This document shows, one piece after another, positions 1 through 8,698 of a stretch of 64,000 nt of DNA. Both the position numbers and the translations under genes were made by a program. Origin of the DNA: Halobacteriovorax sp. HLS (GTDB taxonomy: Bacteria; Bdellovibrionota; Bacteriovoracia; Bacteriovoracales; Bacteriovoracaceae); assembly GCF_004006665.1 (NCBI RefSeq), contig NZ_QOCL01000014.1:496001-560000 (forward strand). The letters run 5' to 3'. The notes beneath the pieces were generated by a model. The model searched no databases. It had not been told where the DNA came from and saw only the letters and a program-made list of their open reading frames with translations. How positions within the stretch are numbered: position 1 is the first letter of the stretch; the number at the start of each line of letters is the position of its first letter.

Positions 1-1
1 A

Positions 2-898
2 TCAAAGACAGGAAGTATTCAAGAAGAAGCAGAGGAGAATGCTGAAAAAATTCAGAAAATCATCGACCAAATGAATCGTATTAACAAACAAAGTACGGAT
101 ACGTTATCTGGTACAAACCTTAGTATCCCTTCTAAGATTCCTTACCCTTTAAAAGGAAATGATGGAATAATTATTGATAATAAGAAGCTTCCATGTGCTG
201 ATACTGATAAAAATGTAGTTTGTCAGAAATTATCTCCTCAGGTTGAAAATAGCCAAGGATTTGCTCAGCTTGGAGGAACAATGGGTGGTCTTGCTCTGAG
301 CGCGGCTCAGGCCGGTGATGACCTTTTTGGGAATAGTAGGATATCAAGTTCTGGGGTCGATAATATGGTTGGTCTTGCAAATCAAAATAATGCTATTCAA
401 AAAAGAGTGAGAGCCATCAAGAAGAAATTGAATGACCAAATTGTTGCAAATGGTGGAAAGGCAATTAACTTTGATAAAATGAATGACAAGCTTTTAGCCA
501 AACTTAGAAAAAGAACTCAGGATGCATTAAATAAGTCAGGAAAGTCTGCTAATGATGTTCTTGCTAGTATTGGTCAGGGAGCTTCAACAAAAGAAGACTC
601 TAAGGAAGAAAAAGTAGCAATCAAAGGACCAGGAGAAGTAAAGCCTACAACAGGTGGAGCTGCTAATAGTAAGAAAGCCCCGGTTTTTACAATGGATCTT
701 GATGAGGATAATCAAAACACTGGGATAAGTGCTGATGAGGTTGCTGCAAATCAACTAGCTGCCAATCAGTTAAATGCTGAAGCATCAGATGATATTGTTA
801 CAAATAAAGGCGTATCAATCTTTAAAGTAATCTCTGTTAGATATTTAAAATCTGGCTTTTCAAGACTACTCGAAGAAAAAGAAAAGACTAAGAAGTAA
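2..898 (+). CDS. Unknown protein, 5' end cut by window edge
   Basis: The reading frame is open from the first bases of the window; codons before the first ATG (71) read without a stop and are rich in Glu, Lys and Gln, so the gene begins upstream and ATG 71 is probably not the start. At least 298 codons are visible. The product is hydrophilic and low in complexity: a Gly/Ala stretch near 255-320, a Lys/Arg-rich helical part (390-600), an acidic Asp/Glu/Asn segment (670-800) and a basic tail. No catalytic motif is recognised. It ends 7 bases before a good terminator, so it is the last gene of its operon. Function unknown; a surface or secreted structural protein is possible but not shown. Confidence 0.75.
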   Translation, partial: SKTGSIQEEAEENAEKIQKIIDQMNRINKQSTDTLSGTNLSIPSKIPYPLKGNDGIIIDNKKLPCADTDKNVVCQKLSPQVENSQGFAQLGGTMGGLALSAAQAGDDLFGNSRISSSGVDNMVGLANQNNAIQKRVRAIKKKLNDQIVANGGKAINFDKMNDKLLAKLRKRTQDALNKSGKSANDVLASIGQGASTKEDSKEEKVAIKGPGEVKPTTGGAANSKKAPVFTMDLDEDNQNTGISADEVAANQLAANQLNAEASDDIVTNKGVSIFKVISVRYLKSGFSRLLEEKEKTKK

Positions 899-905
899 TT
901 AAATA

Positions 906-932
906 GGTCAGCGTTAAGCTGGCCTTTTTTTT
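906..932 (+). terminator. Rho-independent terminator
   Basis: Seven-base stem (906-912 with 918-924, one G-T pair), five-base loop, then eight T. It ends the transcript of the gene at the left edge. Confidence 0.85.
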
Positions 933-1014
933 GGACAATTTTTTTCAGATCTTCGAGACTCGGATAAATTATTTAATCTTGAATGATAATTGAATTATTG
1001 TAGAAGAGAAAAAA

Positions 1015-1091
1015 TGGCGGTCCCGGCAGGATTCGAACCTGCGACCATTCGCTTAGAAGGCGAATGCTCTATCCAGCTGAGCTACGGAACC
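1015..1091 (-). tRNA. tRNA-Arg (anticodon UCU)
   Basis: The reverse strand folds as a 77-base tRNA. The acceptor stem has seven pairs (one G-T), the T loop carries the usual GTTCGAATC, and the anticodon loop CTTCTAA gives anticodon TCT, which reads AGA. The 3' CCA is encoded (1015-1017). AGA is the dominant Arg codon in the surrounding genes, so this should be a heavily used tRNA. Confidence 0.95.
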
Positions 1092-1121
1092 GTGATTACT
1101 CTTTAAAGACATTGGAGACTT

Positions 1122-1150
1122 AAATTAAGCCCCTTTTCGACTTTTGTCAA
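1122..1150 (-). promoter_or_regulatory. Likely promoter of tRNA-Arg
   Basis: On the reverse strand a perfect -35 TTGACA (1145-1150) is followed after 17 bases by a weak -10 TAATTT (1122-1127), about 30 bases before the tRNA 5' end. Only the -35 is strong. Confidence 0.5.
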
Positions 1151-1243
1151 GATTCTTTCAAATGATAAATTATTTAAATTACAACACTTAGGTATTTCCT
1201 TGTAAAATATTCCTAATCTTTGTGATAGAGATAGTACTAATAT

Positions 1244-2584
1244 ATGAAACTAAATAAAATTACAATTAACTCGAAAGAAGCTTTGGCAGACCACATCAAG
1301 TCTGGCAAGGCCAGCTATTACTATAGCTCGGCAACTTCCACAGTTATTCCTTACGATAAGATTGAGAGTTACTTAAGTCATCTAGACGGAGATGACCTCT
1401 TTTGGGTCAACTTATCTACAATGCCTGAAGAGATGGAATTAGATGATAGTGGAGTTCTAACCATTTCTGGACCTGTTACTTGGCAAAGTGCTAAGCAGTA
1501 TTGTCGCTCAAAAGGAAGAGATATTATGACTTCTCCAACTGAAGAGCTTGCTTCAGTACTTTCTGGTCTTGCGACCTCTGCCACTGGGGAGAGGTGTTTT
1601 GGTTTTGGAACCTTGAGAGATCAAGTTGAGCAAATTGAATATTGCTCAGATAAGGGAGAATTTATTCTGTTGAATTCTAGTCGAGAGATTGAAGAGAGTG
1701 AGGCCTTAAGAAGGTATAGAGAAACTTACTCTAGGTATATTGATTTTAAAAATGCTCCATTTCCAAGAATGCTAAATGAAACAGACCAATTGATCGGAAC
1801 TGAGGGGCAGCTAGGTGTAGTTACACAAGCAAAGATTAGAACAACGACTTTCGATGAAAGAACATTTATCTTCATTAAGCTACCTCGCTGGGAGCAGGAG
1901 ATGATTGCTCACTTAGAAGTTTTTGAAAAAGTTCAAAGCTTTAGAGATCGAATTTTCTCTTGTGAGTTACTCGATTTTAACTCTATGAAAAACCTTCCAG
2001 AGCAAGAAAAGGTGACTAGCGAAGGAGATATTATATTTCTAGAGGTTAAGACAAAATCATTTGAGGCAATTTATGATGAGCTTTTAAGTTCATTGATTCA
2101 TATAAGAGAGGAAGATATTTTTGAAGTCTCTGCAAGTAGATGTAACCAACTAAGAATGAATGTTCCGCGATATACTTTTGAAATGAATTTAAAAATGGGT
2201 GTAGTGAAAAAAGGAACTGATGTGCAAGTATCTGTTCAAGATTTTCCTACCTTATTAGAATTTTATAGGGAATGGACTAGGTTAGGAATTGATTATAATT
2301 TATTCGGTCACTTTGGTGATGGGCATTTACATTTTAACTTTCTCCCTACCGCTGTTCAGGTAGATCAGTGTCAGGAAAAGCTTGTTGAACTTTACGACTT
2401 TATTTCAGAATTAGGAGGTTCTCCTTTTGCTGAGCACGGTATAGGTCTTATTAAACAGAAGTTCATAACTAATTTTTGGGAGGAAGCTCAGTATAATTTT
2501 TTTAGTGAGTTAAAGAGAAAAATGGATCCTAAGAATATTTTCTTTCCTCTTGGATTTCTGAGTTTAAAAAGGACTAATAGTTGA
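1244..2584 (+). CDS. FAD-linked oxidase (GlcD/D-lactate dehydrogenase type)
   Basis: Predicted flavoprotein dehydrogenase of the FAD_binding_4/oxidase C-terminal family, which oxidises 2-hydroxy acids or related substrates. The N-terminal half has a divergent FAD-binding region (GFGTLRD near residue 120; GTEGQLGVVT near 182-191, the conserved FAD-contact block). The C-terminal half has the family's histidine motifs FGHFGDGHLHF (about 357-367) and AEHGIG (about 398-403). Length 446 aa is typical. No signal peptide, so cytoplasmic or peripheral. The glycine-rich loop in the first third is weaker than in D-lactate dehydrogenases, so the substrate cannot be named. There is no clear Shine-Dalgarno site before ATG 1244. 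Its stop overlaps the TTG start of rsgA. Confidence 0.8.
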   Translation: MKLNKITINSKEALADHIKSGKASYYYSSATSTVIPYDKIESYLSHLDGDDLFWVNLSTMPEEMELDDSGVLTISGPVTWQSAKQYCRSKGRDIMTSPTEELASVLSGLATSATGERCFGFGTLRDQVEQIEYCSDKGEFILLNSSREIEESEALRRYRETYSRYIDFKNAPFPRMLNETDQLIGTEGQLGVVTQAKIRTTTFDERTFIFIKLPRWEQEMIAHLEVFEKVQSFRDRIFSCELLDFNSMKNLPEQEKVTSEGDIIFLEVKTKSFEAIYDELLSSLIHIREEDIFEVSASRCNQLRMNVPRYTFEMNLKMGVVKKGTDVQVSVQDFPTLLEFYREWTRLGIDYNLFGHFGDGHLHFNFLPTAVQVDQCQEKLVELYDFISELGGSPFAEHGIGLIKQKFITNFWEEAQYNFFSELKRKMDPKNIFFPLGFLSLKRTNS

Positions 2585-3537
2585 GAGCAAGAATTTATAA
2601 ATCAGATAAGAGATTCTTTGAATGTAAGGTTGATGAGACTGGTGATATTGTTAAGGCAATGGCAAGAGGTAATCTACTTAAAAAAGGTGAAACTCTGGTA
2701 GTAGGGGATTATGTTTTCTTAGAAGAAATTCCCGAGACAAAGGAAATAATGATCACTTCGCTTGAAAAAAGAAGTAGTGAAATTTTTCGCATCATTGTAA
2801 GAGAGTCTAGGAAAAAGGTAACTGCATCAAATTGTGACCTTCTCATTATTCTGACTTCAGTTTCTAGACCTCAATTTAAAAGAGGCCTAGTTGATAGGTT
2901 TTTAGTTCGTGCATGTCAGTGGGGAATTCGTCCTATTGTTGTGTTTAATAAAATGGATGAATTCGATGAGTCGTTTGATATCTCCTTTGAAGAGAAAAGG
3001 CTTAATCGCCTAGGTGCAAAGTGCTTTGAAATATCGGCGATTAATTCAGATTATTCTGCTCGATATTTAGAAAATGGTGTCAATGAGCTTCGAAATGAAA
3101 TTCAAGACAGAACGTCTATCTTTCTTGGTCAGTCGGGAGTAGGAAAGAGTAAGACAATTAATATGCTTTCTGATGGAAAGTTCGAATTAAGAACTAACAC
3201 TATTGCGAAAGTAGGAAAGGGTTCTCATACGACGACTTGGTCTGAAATTGTAGAATTAGATGGGTTTTGTACAATAGATTCGCCTGGAATACGTTCATTC
3301 TCTCTTGATGATATTGATCCTGATGATTTACTTTCATACTTCCCAGACCTTGAAGAAGTTGCTTCAGATTGTAAATTTTCTAATTGTGACCATACCGAGG
3401 GGACTAAGGGCTGTGCTTTTTGGAGTGAGTATTCTCCTGATACCACAGAAGGTGAATTTCTACATTCAAGACTCGACTCATTTCATCGTATTTACGATGA
3501 AATTTCTCAACTTCCTTTTTGGCAAAAAAAGTTCTAA
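2581..3537 (+). CDS. rsgA: RsgA, ribosome small-subunit-dependent GTPase
   Basis: Circularly permuted GTPase that checks and matures the 30S subunit. An N-terminal OB fold (about 1-70) precedes the permuted GTPase motifs: G4 NKMD (123-126), P-loop GQSGVGKS (183-190) and G3 DSPG (233-236). The C-terminal zinc site is C264, C269, H271, C278. Length 318 aa is normal. The start is TTG 2581: an in-frame TAG lies directly before it, and AAGGA sits at about 7 bases. It overlaps the stop of the FAD oxidase by 4 bases, so the two are translationally coupled, an unusual pairing for rsgA. Confidence 0.96.
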   Translation: MRARIYKSDKRFFECKVDETGDIVKAMARGNLLKKGETLVVGDYVFLEEIPETKEIMITSLEKRSSEIFRIIVRESRKKVTASNCDLLIILTSVSRPQFKRGLVDRFLVRACQWGIRPIVVFNKMDEFDESFDISFEEKRLNRLGAKCFEISAINSDYSARYLENGVNELRNEIQDRTSIFLGQSGVGKSKTINMLSDGKFELRTNTIAKVGKGSHTTTWSEIVELDGFCTIDSPGIRSFSLDDIDPDDLLSYFPDLEEVASDCKFSNCDHTEGTKGCAFWSEYSPDTTEGEFLHSRLDSFHRIYDEISQLPFWQKKF

Positions 3538-3645
3538 GTTGCTGAAAATATAGTGATTTATTTTATTTAGAAGTGGACTTTTTTCTAAGGCCCTCGCCGT
3601 ATTTAGCCGATAGGTTACTGAAGAATTAATCTTTAGGAGACCTAG

Positions 3646-4104
3646 ATGACTGATAAAGTATTAGATTTTATAGAAAAGAGAAAAGAAAATGTTGAAGCTA
3701 AGAGAAGAAACTTTGAGAGAATTCTTTTTCAAAACTTCCTAGGAGCTTATTCTGTAATTGATCAGGCGGGAGTAATCTATCCTATCAATTTAGTTGATAT
3801 TTCTCACGACGGTTGTCTAATTCAACTCCCTTGGGAGCCAAGTAGAGACCCTAAGTTTGAAGACGGTCTTGAAATTTCTATGAGAATGTACTTTACCAAG
3901 GCCAGTTACGTACCAGTTATCGTTAATGTTAAGTATGGTAGAGAGCACATTGGTAAAGATGGTAATACATATATGCAGTATGGATGTGAATTTGATAAGT
4001 CACTTCCTTCTTTTCAAGTTATGAATAATTTCATTGATTTTATGTATTCTTTTGCAGAGCATTCGGCCATTGACCGAGGCGATCAAAAAGTCTTTTTCTA
4101 CTAA
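3646..4104 (+). CDS. PilZ-domain protein
   Basis: Small cytoplasmic protein (152 aa) that is essentially one PilZ domain, the common c-di-GMP receptor fold. The RxxxR element is visible in the basic N-terminal part (RNFER, about 21-25) and the DxSxxG element as DISHDG (about 47-52); both are needed for c-di-GMP binding, so it is likely a real sensor. The C-terminal beta strands end in a QYGCEF block typical of the domain. Start ATG 3646 follows AGGAGA at 7 bases. It stands alone between rsgA and a terminator, so its target cannot be inferred from neighbours. Confidence 0.82.
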   Translation: MTDKVLDFIEKRKENVEAKRRNFERILFQNFLGAYSVIDQAGVIYPINLVDISHDGCLIQLPWEPSRDPKFEDGLEISMRMYFTKASYVPVIVNVKYGREHIGKDGNTYMQYGCEFDKSLPSFQVMNNFIDFMYSFAEHSAIDRGDQKVFFY

Positions 4105-4117
4105 AATCTTAATAAAT

Positions 4118-4145
4118 AGGCCCAACTTCTTGGGCCTTTTCTTTT
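4118..4145 (+). terminator. Rho-independent terminator after PilZ gene
   Basis: Eight-base perfect stem (4118-4125 with 4130-4137), four-base loop, then a T-rich tail. Confidence 0.88.
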
Positions 4146-4161
4146 AACTACGTTCAGTTCG

Positions 4162-4170
4162 TGATAGAAA
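4162..4170 (+). promoter_or_regulatory. Possible extended -10 six bases before ATG 4177
   Basis: TGA-TAGAAA at 4162-4170 resembles an extended -10. It ends six bases before the ATG and there is no Shine-Dalgarno site, so transcription would begin at or next to the start codon. The -35 position lies in the T tract of the preceding terminator and is poor. Confidence 0.35.
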
Positions 4171-4176
4171 ACCTCT

Positions 4177-5523
4177 ATGAAAATAGCAGTCCTTGGTAGT
4201 GGACCATTAGCTCTTGAAGCATCGCTTCACTTTGACCAGCTTGGAGCTTCGGTTACAATATTCGCAAATAATGACTTAGGTGGAATGGTTTCCAGAGTGG
4301 CTAAATTTGCTCCTGAAACATCTTTTGAGCTTGCTTGGAGTTCACTTACAACTAAGTGTGGAAGAGACTCAATAGGACTTCTTAATGGCCTAGAAGAGAT
4401 TCCAAGCGTAGGTGAATACTTTGAAAAGTATTTAAGTTCTCTAATTAAAAAAGGTAGTCCAAATATAGTGATTAAGCCTGGATCAGTTCAAAGAGTTCAC
4501 AAGAGGTTTCTGTCCATTGATGAACAAGTACCTGGTAAAAGTAGGCTCGAGGATTTGTTCAGAGTTGTTTTTACCACAGACCCTCAAACGAGTATTTTGA
4601 AACAAGTTGAAAGTAATCCCGAGTTATTCGAGAAGCTTGGTAAAGATGTGATTGACTCATTAAACGAATCAGTTGAGTCCTTCGATGATTTTGATATTGT
4701 CATAGATGCAACAGGTTCTTTTAAAGACCCTAATCCTATGGGACCTTCTAGAAGCTATGCTCTTAATGAATCTAGAATTAATAAAAGCTCTGACGTTTAC
4801 TATGGAAGAGAGTGCTTAAAAAATTATATTGAAGTAACGAAGAAGTCTAAGCATATTGTTCTAGTTGGAACAGGAGCCCTTTCGGCATTAGTTCTGAGCG
4901 AACTAGACCTTTGGTTAGAAGAAGATAAGTCTAGAATGGTTAGTCTTGTAACTACAGAGCTTAAACCTTATAAGGATCTATGGGAGAGTAAGAGGTGTGA
5001 AACACTTGCTCTTGGTACTATGGAAATACTAAAAACATATTACTCTAAGCTACAAAATGATAGGACCCAATATGAAAAGGATCTATTTGCATGGAGAGAC
5101 CTTGAGCCACATGTTAGGGCCAAGACAACTGAGCCTAAAGAGCCAGTTTCTCAATTAAATATAATTCCCGCAAGTAATGTAACCGCCTTAGATAAATTAT
5201 TAGATAGAGAGGGGCTTTTTGCTACTGTTGAATCTCACTCTTTTAGAAACTCAGGGAAAAAAAGTGAAGAGTACATCAGTACTTTGGCCTGTGATGCAAT
5301 CTTTGTATGCACCGGGCACTCTAAGAGTACAGATATATTCAATGGACTAAGAGTTGACTTTGATCATGACAAGATGGTTGCGCGTAAAGAAAATGGATCT
5401 CATGATGAACCAGGATTTTATACTCTAGGTTGTACGACATTATGTAAGTCCTCCTTAAAGCATGGCTTAGAACAGATTACAGAAATAGAGAAAGAGATTA
5501 TGAATTTCTTTAGTAGGGCATAA
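4177..5523 (+). CDS. FAD/NAD(P)-binding oxidoreductase, substrate unknown
   Basis: Flavoprotein with two Rossmann folds. The first, at the extreme N terminus (VLGSGPLALEA, residues 5-15), should bind FAD; the second (VLVGTGALSALVLSEL, about 228-243) should bind NAD(P)H. DATG near 177 and FVCTGHS near 403 are the usual flavoprotein ATG/TG motifs. No redox-active CxxC is visible. It resembles the glutamate synthase small subunit or monooxygenase-type class in outline only. It has no signal peptide. The next gene starts on the very next base, so the pair is one operon with a lipoprotein. There is no Shine-Dalgarno site before ATG 4177. Confidence 0.7.
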   Translation: MKIAVLGSGPLALEASLHFDQLGASVTIFANNDLGGMVSRVAKFAPETSFELAWSSLTTKCGRDSIGLLNGLEEIPSVGEYFEKYLSSLIKKGSPNIVIKPGSVQRVHKRFLSIDEQVPGKSRLEDLFRVVFTTDPQTSILKQVESNPELFEKLGKDVIDSLNESVESFDDFDIVIDATGSFKDPNPMGPSRSYALNESRINKSSDVYYGRECLKNYIEVTKKSKHIVLVGTGALSALVLSELDLWLEEDKSRMVSLVTTELKPYKDLWESKRCETLALGTMEILKTYYSKLQNDRTQYEKDLFAWRDLEPHVRAKTTEPKEPVSQLNIIPASNVTALDKLLDREGLFATVESHSFRNSGKKSEEYISTLACDAIFVCTGHSKSTDIFNGLRVDFDHDKMVARKENGSHDEPGFYTLGCTTLCKSSLKHGLEQITEIEKEIMNFFSRA

Positions 5524-6276
5524 ATGAAGTACTTAATTTTTTCATTAATGCTCTTCTCTTTAGGGTGTTCTGGTCCAACGATTAAGAATTACGAAAGAAG
5601 AAATACTAATGAGTACTACAATGGAATTGGAGTTGTTCAATATTTCTTAGCAGATTTACCTTCATGGGCGAATTACTCTTCTCAGGGAAGCTGTCATAGA
5701 GAGTACCCTGTTCGCTATAGCCATCTGAAGAATATGAGAGAAAGTTTTTCTCTTAATTATGAAGAGGCCATTCAATTTCAACTAATGTTTAATGAATACT
5801 CTACCTCTAGAAAGAAAGAAGCCCAGGCTGAAGTTATACCATTTAAAGATGAAGAGAAGATTTTCTTTACTATTCTAGATCGTGTTAAAGCAGGAATTAG
5901 AAGCTTTAGTAAACCGAAGTACAATATCTCTAATATCATATGGATAGACTCAGTGTTAAATGGACCTAAGGAATTAAGCAAAGTGAGGAAGGTCCTAAAT
6001 AGCGATCGATTCGCTAAGGGCCATCCTATTTTCCTATCTCTTTGCATGAATAGAGTTCAATTAAGAAGTTATTTAAAAGAGATGAAGCTCGATATTGCAG
6101 GATCTAAATTAATTTCCTATGAAATGTTTAATCCTTATGACCGAGAAGGTAATTTAGTAGCAATCCCAGTATTGTATCTAAATGATTTATTTTCTAAAAA
6201 TGATAAACTATATATTTTCACCCCTAAAGACATTCCTTCAGAATTTAGAGGAAAATTTAAGGTCAGAAAATTTTAA
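5524..6276 (+). CDS. Predicted lipoprotein, unknown function
   Basis: 250 aa with a short N-terminal hydrophobic segment ending in SLGC (C15), a plausible lipobox. The mature part is charged, with many Tyr, Arg and Lys residues, and has no recognised domain. The start is ATG 5524, directly after the TAA of the flavoprotein gene; translation is probably coupled. It is followed 14 bases later by a cyclophilin with its own Shine-Dalgarno site, so all three may be cotranscribed. Confidence 0.7.
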   Translation: MKYLIFSLMLFSLGCSGPTIKNYERRNTNEYYNGIGVVQYFLADLPSWANYSSQGSCHREYPVRYSHLKNMRESFSLNYEEAIQFQLMFNEYSTSRKKEAQAEVIPFKDEEKIFFTILDRVKAGIRSFSKPKYNISNIIWIDSVLNGPKELSKVRKVLNSDRFAKGHPIFLSLCMNRVQLRSYLKEMKLDIAGSKLISYEMFNPYDREGNLVAIPVLYLNDLFSKNDKLYIFTPKDIPSEFRGKFKVRKF

Positions 6277-6290
6277 ACAAGGAGAAATAA

Positions 6291-6827
6291 ATGTTCGGAA
6301 TGGGTTCAGTTAAGAAAAGTGATTACAAAGAAGATTTAGATAGAGTTAATGTTCACTTTAAAACAAATATGGGTGAGTTTGAAGCAGAGCTTTATGCAAA
6401 AGAATGTCCAGAGACTGTTTGGAACTTTATTAATTTAGTAGAGGGAAGACAAGAAACAAAGAAAGAAGGTCCGTACTATGATGGTTTAATTTTCCATAGA
6501 GTCATTGAAGGTTTTATGATTCAAGGTGGATGCCCAGATGGAAATGGAATGGGTGGACCAGGATATAAGTTTGGAGATGAGTGCACAGCTGAATTAAAGC
6601 ATGACTCTGAAGGAATCTTTTCAATGGCAAATGCTGGACCAGGAACAAATGGTTCTCAATTTTTCATTACTTTAGCGCCAACTCCTCACTTAAATGGAAG
6701 ACACACAGTTTTTGGCAAAGTTATTTCAGGTATGGAAGTTGTAAGAGAAATCGGTAGTACAAAAACAGGTGCTATGGATAGACCGGCATACGATGTTGTT
6801 ATGGAAAAAGTTACAGTAAAAAGATAG
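6291..6827 (+). CDS. Cyclophilin-type peptidyl-prolyl isomerase
   Basis: Cytoplasmic peptidyl-prolyl cis-trans isomerase (178 aa, no signal peptide). Family motifs are present: FHRVI with the catalytic Arg at 70, FMIQGG (75-80), GTNGSQFFIT (about 124-133) and HTVFGKV. A 20-residue N-terminal extension precedes the fold. AAGGAG lies about 7 bases before ATG 6291. The closest E. coli analogue would be PpiB, but I do not assign the symbol because several paralogues usually exist. Confidence 0.93.
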   Translation: MFGMGSVKKSDYKEDLDRVNVHFKTNMGEFEAELYAKECPETVWNFINLVEGRQETKKEGPYYDGLIFHRVIEGFMIQGGCPDGNGMGGPGYKFGDECTAELKHDSEGIFSMANAGPGTNGSQFFITLAPTPHLNGRHTVFGKVISGMEVVREIGSTKTGAMDRPAYDVVMEKVTVKR

Positions 6828-6840
6828 TTTTAAAAGAGTG

Positions 6841-6862
6841 GAGTGGAATTAATTTTCCACTC
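6841..6862. terminator. Bidirectional terminator between cyclophilin and recJ
   Basis: Eight-base perfect stem (6841-6848 with 6855-6862) with a six-base loop. On the reverse strand it is followed by TCTTTTAAAA, on the forward strand by a CT-rich tail. It overlaps the recJ stop codon (6849-6851). Confidence 0.6.
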
Positions 6863-8573
6863 TCTCTATCATCAATTGGATATATTGATTTCCATTGAAG
6901 TGATTCACTCCAAGGGTAAAGTAAGCTGTTAGTTCTTCATTTCTCATGGCCTGCGCATTATATATTTCTTCTGGGTGCATGATTCCCCACTTTCCAATAT
7001 AATTAAAACTTATTCCTTTAAGCTTTACTGATGGATCTGTTAGAGAGCTAAGGTTCCAGCGTACATGAACATCCTTAAGTAGGTCATAACTATCTAGCTT
7101 AAATCCTTTCATCTTAAAAATAGGCTTTTGGTTTCCCATTCCAAATGGTTCAAGAAGTTCTAGCTCTTTAAGAAGTTTAGGGTTGATTTCATCTGGACGG
7201 ATTTCGACATCATAATAATTTTGAACAGTTCTTTCTATGGCCGGAATTGTTGCGAGCATTTCAGTCATATTCTTTTTAAACTCATAGAAGTTATCTTTAT
7301 CCATTGAAAGACCGGCAGCAGCTTTATGCCCACCGAACTTTAAAAATAGAGATGAGTTTTCTTTTAAACAGTCAAATAAGTTTAAATCGCCTGCGCTTCT
7401 TGCTGAGGCCTTAATTACTCCAGGTTCCTCTGCATCTGTGAAAACTATTGCAGGTACTTTAAAAGCATCAACAAGCTTAGAAGCAACAATTCCTATTACT
7501 CCTTCATGCCATTCACTAGAGTATACAATTGAAACGACATGTTCTGATCCGTCAATTGATCTGAGAACTTGTTCTTTAGCATCATTAAAAACTTCGGCCT
7601 GGATAAACTTTCTCTCATTATTGCAAACTTCTAGGTGAGAGTAGTACTCAAAGGCCTTGGCATCATCGTCAGAAATAAGTAGCTGTAGGGCCTTTTCAGG
7701 ATGATCGAGTCTTCCTTTTGAGTTAATGAGGGGTCCAATATTAAATGAAAGCTTCTCAGAAGGAACGAAGCCTCTCTTTCTTTCTTCAGGAGCAAAGAAG
7801 GCCTTTATTCCAGGAAAAGTTGTTTGAGGTATTTGTTTTAGACCATGCCTTACAATCTTCAAGTTTGTAGAGTTTAGCTTTGCTAAATCACAAATTGTTC
7901 CAATGGCAGCAAATTGAAGTAAGTGATATATGCTTGGTATCTCTTGTCCCTTTTGGATAAGGTCTTGCCTAATTTTTACTGCCAGAGCAAAGCCGACTGT
8001 TACTCCTGCAAGTGCTCTAAGTGGAGATTCTTTAGGCTCATCTCTTCTATTTGGGTTAACAATTGCAAATGCATCTGGCATTTCATCTCTAGCGTCCGTG
8101 TGGTGATCAGTTATGATTAAATCTAATCCGAGCTCTTTTGCTCTTGTAGCAGCTTCATTATTTGTAATTCCGCAGTCAACAGTTACAACTACTTTATAAC
8201 CGTCTTCATGGGCCTTATCAATTGAAGGTGGATGAATTCCATATCCTTCTATAAAACGACTTGGTTGTATTAAACCAACTTCTACACCAAGCATTTTGAA
8301 GAACTGGTAAAAGAGTGCACAAGAGGTTGTCCCATCTACATCGTAATCACCGTAGATCGCAATCTTTTCATTTTTTTCAATGGCGCTAATCAGCCTCTTT
8401 GATGCTTTGTCCATATCATGCATATTCGTTAGATCTGGCATGGCCTTTAGGTCCCATGAAAGAAATTCACTGATCTCTTTAGGTCCCATTTCTCTTTTAT
8501 CAAAGATTCTTTGTATAACAGGATGAAAGTTTGGCTTAGTTGTTCTTTGTGTTTGTGTATTTGTTATTTGCAT
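6849..8573 (-). CDS. recJ: RecJ, single-stranded-DNA 5'-3' exonuclease
   Basis: DHH-family nuclease of RecF-pathway recombination and mismatch repair. In order: motif I YGDYDVDG near residue 75, motif II VTVDCGI near 132, motif III ITDHH near 155, a DHHA1 domain with GGHKAAAGLS near 418-427, and a C-terminal OB-like region. Length 574 aa is typical. All metal-binding acids appear intact. There is no strong Shine-Dalgarno site before the ATG; TATGAT lies 11 bases upstream, so the leader may be very short. Nine GGCC tetramers occur inside the gene, each an Ala GCC codon after a codon ending in G. Confidence 0.96.
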   Translation of the reverse strand: MQITNTQTQRTTKPNFHPVIQRIFDKREMGPKEISEFLSWDLKAMPDLTNMHDMDKASKRLISAIEKNEKIAIYGDYDVDGTTSCALFYQFFKMLGVEVGLIQPSRFIEGYGIHPPSIDKAHEDGYKVVVTVDCGITNNEAATRAKELGLDLIITDHHTDARDEMPDAFAIVNPNRRDEPKESPLRALAGVTVGFALAVKIRQDLIQKGQEIPSIYHLLQFAAIGTICDLAKLNSTNLKIVRHGLKQIPQTTFPGIKAFFAPEERKRGFVPSEKLSFNIGPLINSKGRLDHPEKALQLLISDDDAKAFEYYSHLEVCNNERKFIQAEVFNDAKEQVLRSIDGSEHVVSIVYSSEWHEGVIGIVASKLVDAFKVPAIVFTDAEEPGVIKASARSAGDLNLFDCLKENSSLFLKFGGHKAAAGLSMDKDNFYEFKKNMTEMLATIPAIERTVQNYYDVEIRPDEINPKLLKELELLEPFGMGNQKPIFKMKGFKLDSYDLLKDVHVRWNLSSLTDPSVKLKGISFNYIGKWGIMHPEEIYNAQAMRNEELTAYFTLGVNHFNGNQYIQLMIERVEN

Positions 8574-8669
8574 AGAGTCAATCTATCATATAATTTCTGA
8601 AATGACTCGAACAGAGTAGTGCGTTAAGAGACTGACTATAGATGTTTTAGTAAGAAATTGTTGGCATTT

Positions 8670-8687
8670 GGGTCACCCAAGTGACCC
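8670..8687. repeat. Perfect hairpin between zinc-ribbon gene and recJ
   Basis: A seven-base inverted repeat (GGGTCAC/GTGACCC) with a four-base loop sits 12 bases after the stop of the zinc-ribbon gene. No T tract follows on either strand, so it is either a weak terminator or an operator-like site upstream of recJ. Confidence 0.5.
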
Positions 8688-8698
8688 TGTTCTAATAT

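Larger units (their letters stand above)
899..1243. other. Intergenic stretch holding terminator and tRNA
   Basis: This 345-base stretch has no protein gene. It holds the terminator at 906-932, the reverse-strand tRNA-Arg at 1015-1091 with its likely promoter at 1122-1150, and about 90 AT-rich bases before the FAD oxidase in which no clear promoter or Shine-Dalgarno site is visible. Confidence 0.7.
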
